A stretch of DNA of 18,210 nt from DASXBA01 sp046729895 (GTDB lineage Bacteria; Actinomycetota; Thermoleophilia; Solirubrobacterales; Thermoleophilaceae), in assembly GCA_046729895.1 (NCBI GenBank), contig JBKPHP010000214.1, positions 1 to 18,210 of the forward strand, given 5' to 3'. The first letter of the stretch is position 1. The number at the start of each line of letters is the position of its first letter. Of this stretch, positions 13,577-18,210 are shown piece after piece. The translations under genes and the position numbers were made by a program. The notes beneath the pieces were generated by a model. That model did not search any database and was not told the DNA's origin. It worked only from the letters and a program-made list of their open reading frames with translations.

Positions 13577-13987
13577 ATGAAGGCCCGGCTCAGCATCCTC
13601 ATCCTGCTCCTGGCCTCCGCCTTCACCCTCCCCGCCTGCGGCGGCGGTGGCGACGACGAAGGGGGCGGCGGACAGCAGAAGCAGGCTCCTGCCGAGACCG
13701 CGGGCGGCGGGCAGACCGTTTCTTCGGTTTCGCTGTCCGAGTACAAGTTCGACCCCGCCGACCTAACGGCGAAGGCGGGGTCGACGCTCACGGTCAAGAA
13801 CGAGGGCTCGCTCGGTCACGACCTCAGGCTCCGCAAGCCGGGCAAGGAAGTCGGCGGCACGAAGGTCTTCGGCGCCGGCAAGAGCGAACAGCTAAAGGTG
13901 GACTTCGCGCCCGGGAAGTACGAGATGTACTGCTCGGTGCCCGGACACGAGCAGCAGGGCATGAAGGGCAGCTTCACAATCCGGTAG
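13577..13987 (+). CDS. Cupredoxin lipoprotein, probable electron acceptor of arsenite oxidase
   Basis: This 136-residue exported blue-copper protein has a lipoprotein signal (LPAC, lipid-attached C21), a flexible Gly/Gln-rich linker (22-47) and a plastocyanin/azurin-like domain (48-136). Copper ligands are H81 (LGHDL), C119, H124 and M129 (YCSVPGHEQQGMKG), the complete type-1 set. It would sit on the outer face of the cytoplasmic membrane and shuttle electrons from AioB to the respiratory chain, as azurin does for known arsenite oxidases. The ATG at 13577 is chosen because the signal peptide starts there. It diverges from aioB with 134 nt between starts, so the two are probably regulated together. 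Its 3' end runs into decayed DNA. Copper binding is certain by motif; its partner is inferred from context. Confidence 0.9.
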   Translation: MKARLSILILLLASAFTLPACGGGGDDEGGGGQQKQAPAETAGGGQTVSSVSLSEYKFDPADLTAKAGSTLTVKNEGSLGHDLRLRKPGKEVGGTKVFGAGKSEQLKVDFAPGKYEMYCSVPGHEQQGMKGSFTIR

Positions 13988-14503
13988 CCAGGGCGGCGCT
14001 CGACGGCGCCCGCAGTCGAGAATGTCCGCGATCTGGCGAATCGACCTGCCTTCCTCGCGCAGCCGCCGGACGCGCGCTCGTCGCCGCGCCATTTGGCGGT
14101 CTCTGGTGCTCAGGTCGGGCCTGGGTACCGTCCTGGAGCAGGACGCTCAGGACGAGCCTCACTCGGTTCGATCCCTGGCTACGCGGTGCAGGTTGCAGGG
14201 CTCTCGCGCCAAAAGCAGGTTGTGTCGGCCGCGTCGGCCGGTTCCGTGCCAATCTTCCGGCGGTTTCGTCCAGTCGCGTGCCGACGAGGTGCTGGGAGTC
14301 ATCGCAGCGTCCGACGTCACACGCGTGGTCGATGTCGCGCAGGCTGCGTAGGCGCGCTTCAAGTCGTCCATCGGACCAGACGCGTAGCAGTGGCGGGTTG
14401 CCGGACAGGCCGACGTCGCCCGTACTGCTCTTCCACGACAAGTCGAGAACCGGGTGTTCTGCGACCCCGCCGACGCGATTGAGCAGTTGGCCGAGCAGGT
14501 CAG
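13988..14503. other. Gene-poor, decayed stretch between the aio locus and hsdM remnant
   Basis: No intact gene is convincing in these 516 bases. Open frames exist on both strands but none looks like a known family and all have mixed codon bias. On the minus strand, 14380-14500 reads as ELADLLGQLLNRVGG and SWKSSTGDVGLSGN, which has a protein-like feel but no good start. A helix-turn-helix remnant lies at 14012-14122. With the HsdM tail next to it, the stretch is best seen as scar tissue of lost mobile or defence genes. Confidence 0.5.
14012..14122 (-). pseudogene. Helix-turn-helix remnant, recombinase-like
   Basis: A short minus-strand segment reads RARVRRLREEGRSIRQIADILDC, which looks like the C-terminal helix-turn-helix of serine recombinases or of small transposon-type DNA-binding proteins (L..EG.S...IA..L). 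No recombinase catalytic domain is found upstream, where the frame meets a stop, and downstream the frame runs on into antisense of the cupredoxin gene. It is therefore probably a broken remnant. A chance match cannot be excluded for such a short motif. Confidence 0.35.
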
Positions 14504-14730
14504 CTAGCTCGGCGGCGCGCCGGTCCGCTGCTCGAGCGACACCGCGATCTCCGCGAACTGCGCCAGCGCAGCCTCCAGGTCTTCAACGATCTCAGCGGCG
14601 ATCGCCTCGGGAGGCGGCAGGTTGTCCGTGTCCTCGAGGGACGCGTCGCGAAGCCAGAAGACGTCGAGCGAAGCCTTATCCCGAGCGATCAGTTCGTCAT
14701 ACGGGAGCGGCGACCACCTAGCAAGAAGGC
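14504..14730 (-). pseudogene. hsdM: C-terminal fragment of a type I restriction methyltransferase
   Basis: About 75 residues match the extreme C-terminus of HsdM (N6-adenine methyltransferase subunit of type I restriction systems): YDELIARDKASLDVFWLRD, then SLEDTDNLPPPEAIAAEI and VEDLEAALAQFAEIA. This segment in full HsdM proteins follows the catalytic domain, which is absent here; upstream the frame passes straight into antisense of the ADP-ribosylglycohydrolase gene. There is no hsdS or hsdR next to it. It is a non-functional stub left by a deletion or insertion, and marks an earlier restriction locus at this place. Confidence 0.75.
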
Positions 14731-14736
14731 TCCTTT

Positions 14737-15642
14737 TCAGTCCGCGATCGCTGCCAACTGGTCGGCGAGTGCCACGACGTGGGCGCGACCTTTCGGTTCC
14801 TCTTCGAGCGCCTCGACCCAGCGACCGGGGATGGCTGAGGCGCCCATCCGGGCACCGGCGATCGCTCCGGCCATTGCCCCAATCGTGTCCGTGTCGCCGC
14901 CGCACCGGACTGCGAACATCACCACCGCCTCGAACGAGTCCTGCACCGTCGCCGCGTACACCGCGGCCGGAACGGATTCGGGTCCCGCCGAGGAGTTCCC
15001 CAGTAGCGCAGCGACCTCCGCCGGTTCCGGTTGCGCCTCGACCATGTCAGCGGCCTTCGATAGCCGCGCTCGAAGCTCAGGCGTGGCGGCGGCCCCAAGC
15101 GCGACCGCGAGCGAAGCCTCGTCGCGTAGGCCGGCGACGACCGCGACGGCTTGCGCGACCGCTGAATCCACGCCCAAGCGGTGGGCGTGCGTGACGCGGG
15201 CGCTCGCACTCGCGGCCTCAAGCAGTGCTTCAGTGTCGTTCGCATAGCGGACCGCCACGGGGGCGATGCGCATGGCCGCCCCGTTGCCGGCCGACCCTTC
15301 ACCGCCGAACGTAGAGGCGGCCGCTTCGCAGGGGTGGACGCCAGAGCGCACCAGCTGCAAGACCTCCGTCGTGCCAGAGCCGTAGCCTCGCCGCGAGTCG
15401 TACGCGTCTAGAAAGGCGTGGCCCAGGCCCTCCTGGTCGACCCCCCCGTGCTCGAGGAGCGACTCCGCGACCGCGATCATCATCTGGGTGTCGTCTGTGT
15501 AGGTGCCGCGGCCGAGCCGCGCCTCCTCCATCTCGACGCGCTCCGGGATCGCGTCGGGCGCGGCGCCCTCGTAGGCCATCCCCAGAGCGTCGCCCACGAA
15601 GGTGCCCAGCAGGGCTCCGCGGGCACGGTCCGTCGCGGTCAC
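14737..15642 (-). CDS. ADP-ribosylglycohydrolase family protein (DraG/ARH3-like)
   Basis: The 301-residue protein has the family's paired metal-binding motifs: GDALG (17-21, D18), YTDDTQM (48-54), GSAGNGAAMR (116-125), HAHRLG (152-157) and GGDTDTIGAMAGAIAGA (248-264, D250/D252). Such enzymes remove ADP-ribose from proteins or hydrolyse related compounds using two magnesium ions; the substrate cannot be told. The start is GTG at 15642, giving a full-length domain, but no strong ribosome binding site is seen. It lies 45 nt after arsM copy 2 on the same strand and could be the third gene of that ArsR-controlled operon, in the position occupied by the R2-like oxidase in copy 1. Its 3' end abuts the HsdM stub, so it may be a newcomer to the locus. 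Confidence 0.9.
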   Translation of the reverse strand: MTATDRARGALLGTFVGDALGMAYEGAAPDAIPERVEMEEARLGRGTYTDDTQMMIAVAESLLEHGGVDQEGLGHAFLDAYDSRRGYGSGTTEVLQLVRSGVHPCEAAASTFGGEGSAGNGAAMRIAPVAVRYANDTEALLEAASASARVTHAHRLGVDSAVAQAVAVVAGLRDEASLAVALGAAATPELRARLSKAADMVEAQPEPAEVAALLGNSSAGPESVPAAVYAATVQDSFEAVVMFAVRCGGDTDTIGAMAGAIAGARMGASAIPGRWVEALEEEPKGRAHVVALADQLAAIAD

Positions 15643-15687
15643 GCGCGTCGCTGGGAGAGAGGAGCCCGCGGGCGCTCCACCTCTACC

Positions 15688-16467
15688 TCATGCGGCTGAG
15701 GGCCTACGCGCCCGGATGATGGCCGAGCCGGCGTGCTCGTGGACGCGGTGCGTCTCGCGGATCTCGACGTCCTCGAGCCCGGCGGCGGCGAGTTCGCGCT
15801 CGAAGTCCTCGCGGGTGAGGGCGCCGGCGATGCAGCCGGTCCATTGCTGCATGTCGCGGCGAGTGTCGTCGTCCATGTCGGGGTCGGCGACGACGTCGGT
15901 GACGGCGAAACGACCGCCCGGCCGCAGCACCCGAGCGGCCTCGCGGAAGACGGCCGGCTTGTCGGCCGAGAGGTTGATGACGCAGTTGGAGATGACGACA
16001 TCGACGCTTTCGTCGGCCAGCGGCAGCTCCTCGATGTAGCCCTGGAGGAACTCGACGTTTTCAAGGCCGGCCTCCTGCGCGTTCGCCCGCGCCAACTCGA
16101 GCATCTCGTCGGTCATGTCGAGCCCGATCGCCTTTCCGGTCGGACCTACGCGCCGAGCCGAGATCAGCACGTCCGCTCCGGCGCCGGAGCCGAGGTCCAG
16201 CACGGTCTCGCCTTGGTGGAGGTCGGCAACGGCCGTTGGCACTCCGCAGCCCAGGGAGGCGTCGACGGCGGCCTCCGGAGCGCCCGCGCGGCTAGCCTCG
16301 TAGTAGAGGCCGCCGCCGAAGACCCCCGTCGCGTCCGCCGGGCTGCAGCTCGACGCACCCGGTCCGCAACAGCCGGCCTGATCCTGCGCATCAGCGTTGG
16401 TTGCCGCCCTGGCTGCGGCGGCGTAGCGCTCGCGGACGTTGTCGCGGATCTCGCTCAGCTCAGCCAT
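15688..16467 (-). CDS. arsM: Arsenite S-adenosylmethionine methyltransferase (copy 2)
   Basis: This is a 259-residue ArsM paralogue with the SAM motif VLDLGSGAG (89-97) and the three catalytic cysteines C74 (SLGCG), C162 (SNCVINLS) and C212 (WTGCIAGA). N-terminal cysteines remain (C33, C34, C41) but the Cys-rich C-terminal tail of copy 1 is absent; the protein ends RARRPSAA. The ATG at 16467 is chosen for GGAGGAG upstream and overlaps arsR by 13 nt. All key residues are present, so it is probably active. Its divergence from copy 1 is much greater than that of the neighbouring arsR pair, so the two enzymes may differ in substrate or product. Confidence 0.95.
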   Translation of the reverse strand: MAELSEIRDNVRERYAAAARAATNADAQDQAGCCGPGASSCSPADATGVFGGGLYYEASRAGAPEAAVDASLGCGVPTAVADLHQGETVLDLGSGAGADVLISARRVGPTGKAIGLDMTDEMLELARANAQEAGLENVEFLQGYIEELPLADESVDVVISNCVINLSADKPAVFREAARVLRPGGRFAVTDVVADPDMDDDTRRDMQQWTGCIAGALTREDFERELAAAGLEDVEIRETHRVHEHAGSAIIRARRPSAA

Positions 16468-16808
16468 GCAGAAAGCTCCTCCAGGGCGTCGGGAATGACG
16501 CAGTAGTAGGCCCACAGGCCTTGCCGCTCGGAGCCGACGAGGCCAGCGTCGCGCAGGACCTTGAGGTGGTGCGACACCGTCGGTTGGGAGAGCTCGAACA
16601 ATGGCACCAGTTCGCAGACGCAGACCTTGCCGGCGTGCTTTCGCAGCACGTCGACGAGTTGCAGACGGACGGGGTCGCCAAGCGCCTTGGCGATTGCCGC
16701 CATGCGCTCCGCCTGCTGGCGCTCGACGTCGGGATAGACGACCGGCTCGCAGCAGGGCTCGCCGGGCGGACGCTTCTGCTTCGGAGCCAGCTCCAGATCG
16801 ACCGCCAT
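16455..16808 (-). CDS. arsR: ArsR-family arsenite-responsive repressor (copy 2)
   Basis: The 117-residue repressor is nearly identical to the one at 6020-6376, with 8 substitutions by eye. It keeps the CC pair (C19, C20), CVCEL (C63, C65) and the same recognition helix SQPTVSHHLKVLRDAG, so both proteins should bind the same operators. C103 replaces a tyrosine of copy 1. The ATG at 16808 coincides with the predicted start of a TTGACG-17-TATAAG promoter, again giving an almost leaderless mRNA. arsM overlaps its 3' end. With conserved operators, either repressor could regulate both blocks. Confidence 0.95.
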   Translation of the reverse strand: MAVDLELAPKQKRPPGEPCCEPVVYPDVERQQAERMAAIAKALGDPVRLQLVDVLRKHAGKVCVCELVPLFELSQPTVSHHLKVLRDAGLVGSERQGLWAYYCVIPDALEELSAWLS

Positions 16809-16812
16809 CTAT

Positions 16813-16844
16813 TTGCTTATATCAATTGAAGTGACTAGCGTCAA
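16813..16844. promoter_or_regulatory. Bidirectional ars promoter with ArsR-like operator dyad (copy 2)
   Basis: The minus-strand promoter is TTGACG (16839-16844) and TATAAG (16816-16821) with a 17-nt spacer. The dyad TCAnTTnAAnTGA lies at 16822-16834, as in copy 1, differing at the unpaired positions. The plus-strand -10 has drifted to TAGCGT, in line with decay of the genes it would serve. Confidence 0.78.
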
Positions 16845-16852
16845 TGTTGTGT

Positions 16853-16971
16853 ATGGCGCTGATCACTTCCGTTGTCGACACCGACGCCCTGCTCAAGTCT
16901 GTCTGGGTGGCGCTGGTGGCCGGGATCGGGCCGGCATAGTGCTCGGCCTGATCGCGATGACGAGGAAGTGA
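16853..16971 (+). pseudogene. Deleted copy of the ars small membrane protein gene
   Basis: The first 25 codons (MALITSVVDTDALLKSVWVA) match the intact gene at 6421. About 127 bp is then missing, shifting the frame into a TAG at 16937-16939. The tail (AGIVLGLIAM, 16930-16959) and the natural stop survive in another frame. Both membrane segments are destroyed as a unit, so the gene is dead. Confidence 0.9.
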
Positions 16972-17018
16972 TGGACTGCGTCGCGGTCATCACGGACATC
17001 CACGGCAACTTGGCGGCG
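16971..17018 (+). pseudogene. 5' fragment of an ars-linked metallophosphoesterase gene
   Basis: The sequence reads MDCVAVITDIHGNLAAV, matching the first residues of the intact enzyme at 6669, including the metal-binding DIHGN. It then changes to unrelated sequence. None of the later metal motifs is found before the next gene, so only a stub of about 16 codons remains. Confidence 0.88.
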
Positions 17019-17141
17019 GTGACGAGAGGCCAACAGACCAGGACCGCGGGAGGTTTTCTTAGCGGGGCAGCCCCCCTCCCCCCTCAGTACGTGGTAGTGG
17101 TACGGGTACGGAGTCCAGGGCTCGGATTGAGGGAGCACGAT

Positions 17142-17720
17142 CTATGAGTCGTGGTCTATGGATCTGAGGTCTTCGCTCGGCGAGCCATTGTCGTTACGAC
17201 CTTCTAGCTCGCGCTTGACTCTGCGCATCAGCTCCCGTTCGCTCTCGTCTTGTGCTGGCGGTTTGGTGGGCGGACTGGCTGGTTGCGTGCCTCGGTTCGG
17301 CGCCACGCGCGCAAGCGACGCGCGTGCGCTCCGGCCAAGCTCCATGTACTTGCGCATGAGCTCAACCTCGGCCGCAGTGTGGTCCTTCCGCTTGCGCCGA
17401 TTGTCGAGCCGGTTGATGTTCCACTCCACGATCGCAATGGCTTGTTCGCACGTCGCGTCGAGCCGTTGCTCAGGGCTGCCCTTGACCCTCCGCTCGTGGT
17501 CTTCGCCTCGACGCCGCTCGCGCTCCCGCTTCGCGTACTCCGAGGCGGTTCGGACGTTGTACTCGAAGGGCTCGAGCGACTCTCCACTGGCATCCTCGAG
17601 CAAGCCCTGAGCGGCCAGCTTGCAGGCGCGTGCCGCGCTCATGCGCCCGTCAACGATCGCCCGGACGATCGCCTCTCGCTGCGCGAGGCTGTACTTACGC
17701 TCGAATGGCCGCACGCGCAA
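17142..17720 (-). CDS. Charged helical protein of unknown function, possible HTH
   Basis: This is a 192-residue, strongly charged protein not recognised as any named family. Residues 8-40 (KYSLAQREAIVRAIVDG...SAARACKLAAQG) resemble a helix-turn-helix of the kind found in small terminase or transposon DNA-binding proteins. Residues 56-80 and 95-130 are Arg/Glu-rich and likely coiled coil (EYAKRERERRRGEDHERR, VEWNINRLDNRRKRKD). The C-terminus is Pro-rich then charged. The start is probably the ATG at 17720 or one shortly upstream; no clear ribosome binding site is seen. Codon bias is less extreme than that of the arsenic genes, suggesting later acquisition. It sits beside the broken end of the ars duplication, so it may belong to a mobile element or prophage remnant. 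Confidence 0.5.
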   Translation of the reverse strand: MRVRPFERKYSLAQREAIVRAIVDGRMSAARACKLAAQGLLEDASGESLEPFEYNVRTASEYAKRERERRRGEDHERRVKGSPEQRLDATCEQAIAIVEWNINRLDNRRKRKDHTAAEVELMRKYMELGRSARASLARVAPNRGTQPASPPTKPPAQDESERELMRRVKRELEGRNDNGSPSEDLRSIDHDS

Positions 17721-17853
17721 GACGGTAGGCGGCGATACGGACGTGTTCGGTGCCCGTTCCGCAACTCTCCGCCTTGCGCTTCGCGGCGGAAAGTGACGGG
17801 AGGGACCTCAAGGGAAGAGGGCGCGGCACCGCTGACACGGCCCAGGCCAGGGC

Positions 17854-17874
17854 CATACGGAGGTAAGCCGTATG
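17854..17874. terminator. Perfect 7-bp stem-loop between two minus-strand genes
   Basis: Inverted repeat catacgg / ccgtatg with a 7-nt loop aggtaag. On the minus strand it follows the truncated SnoaL-like gene and could end its transcript, but no T-run follows. On the plus strand the loop holds GGAGGT and the stem holds an ATG with suitable spacing; the frame it opens is antisense to the SnoaL gene and is probably not real. Confidence 0.35.
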
Positions 17875-17906
17875 ACGCGCAGCACCCTAACTAAGCCGGG
17901 TTCGAC

Positions 17907-18191
17907 TCAGTCAGAAGTAGCAGTCCCAGGGCCTGGAACGCGCGCGGCTCCGAGCGTCAGGTCTCCAAGGTCGCGCATCTCGACGACCTCGACGGTTAAG
18001 TCGGGGATAACGGCGAGTACGTTCTCCCACCAGCGGCCGATTGCAGCGCGGCCGCGATAGTCGCCCTCCATCACTATGCCGCCCGCGAGGATCTTCATGT
18101 CCTCGTCCACCAGCGCCAGAGCGGCATCCAGGTCGCGTCGGTTGAAGGCGTCAAAGGATTGGAGGGCCAGTTCCACGTTCTCCTGCGACAT
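17907..18191 (-). pseudogene. SnoaL-like (NTF2-fold) protein, C-terminally truncated
   Basis: The 94-residue product starts MSQENVELALQSFDAFNRRD, the classic opening of small SnoaL-like NTF2-fold proteins that are numerous in deep-branching actinobacteria. It continues through the fold (GRAAIGRWWENVL, LTVEVVEMRDLGD) to residue 78 or so. Family members usually run to 120-140 residues, with a final strand containing a W-x-x-x-x-G pattern. Here the sequence changes to PGPGTATSD and stops, so about a third is missing. GGGAG precedes the ATG at 18191. It may still be expressed but is probably a broken gene; the function of the family is mixed (enzymes or ligand-binding). Confidence 0.6.
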
Positions 18192-18210
18192 CGCCTACTC
18201 CCGCAGCCCC

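Larger units (their letters stand above)
15688..17018. repeat. Segmental duplication, copy 2, broken at its right end
   Basis: This block matches 5282-6716 in gene order and strand: arsM, arsR, shared promoter, membrane protein and start of the phosphoesterase. The membrane protein gene has lost about 127 bp and the phosphoesterase stops matching after about 16 codons. The arsC and aquaporin genes that follow in copy 1 are missing. The right edge near 17018 is therefore a deletion or rearrangement junction. Confidence 0.85.

Noticed and set aside
14168..14190. tRNA T-loop-like sequence ggttcgatcc, considered as a tRNA or integrase attachment remnant
   Set aside because: The flanking bases do not form a T-stem and no anticodon or acceptor arm can be folded around it.
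15661..15678. Short GC-rich hairpin between arsM copy 2 and the ADP-ribosylglycohydrolase gene as a terminator
   Set aside because: The stem is only about 5 bp with a large loop and no T-run, so it gives no firm sign of termination.
17872..18060. Plus-strand frame with GGAGGT in a hairpin loop and its ATG in the stem, looking like an RNA thermosensor
   Set aside because: The encoded peptide is antisense to the SnoaL-like gene and shows no coding features, so the arrangement is probably chance.
1..18210. CRISPR array
   Set aside because: No set of regularly spaced repeats with unique spacers was seen; the only direct repeats are two copies at 2612-2675.

Overview
The window comes from a high-GC actinobacterium. 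The signs are strongly GC-biased codon use, GTG and TTG starts, tRNAs without an encoded CCA end, a short polar SnoaL-like protein beginning MSQENVE, and actinobacterial-type ars genes. A deep lineage such as Thermoleophilia (Solirubrobacterales/Gaiellales-like) is my best guess; this is inference from gene style only.

Layout. 1-3600 is ordinary chromosome: tRNA-Pro(GGG), tRNA-Gly(TCC), a universal-stress/membrane fusion protein, a phosphotriesterase-family hydrolase, a small membrane protein and a DUF429 protein. A secreted Cys-containing protein follows (3637-4236). 4318-9193 is an arsenic region. On the minus strand are arsR, arsM and an R2-like di-iron oxidase overlapping arsM by ATGA. 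Diverging from the same promoter are a small membrane protein, a metallophosphoesterase, an arsC with an extra C-terminal domain, and an aquaglyceroporin. 8792-13442 (minus) is an arsenite-oxidation operon: aioB (Rieske), aioA (molybdenum subunit), moaA (cofactor synthesis) and a terminal arsR. A cupredoxin lipoprotein (13577-13987) diverges from it and is the likely electron acceptor. 13988-14730 is decayed DNA with a type I methyltransferase (HsdM) tail and a helix-turn-helix remnant. 14737-17020 holds an ADP-ribosylglycohydrolase and a second arsM/arsR block. This block is a diverged duplicate of the first, with the same bidirectional promoter, and its rightward genes are broken. The end of the window has an unrecognised charged protein and a truncated SnoaL-like gene.

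How it fits together. Arsenate would be reduced by ArsC and the arsenite released by the aquaporin, as no ArsB/Acr3 pump is visible. Arsenite inside the cell can be methylated by two ArsM enzymes. Arsenite outside the membrane would be oxidised by AioAB with electrons passed to the cupredoxin. Three ArsR proteins sense arsenite, two of them almost identical and transcribed from nearly leaderless promoters that carry a 13-bp dyad in the -35/-10 spacer. The least explained parts are the R2-like oxidase coupled to arsM, the membrane protein/phosphoesterase pair that opens the arsC operon, and a Tat-like signal on AioA itself.
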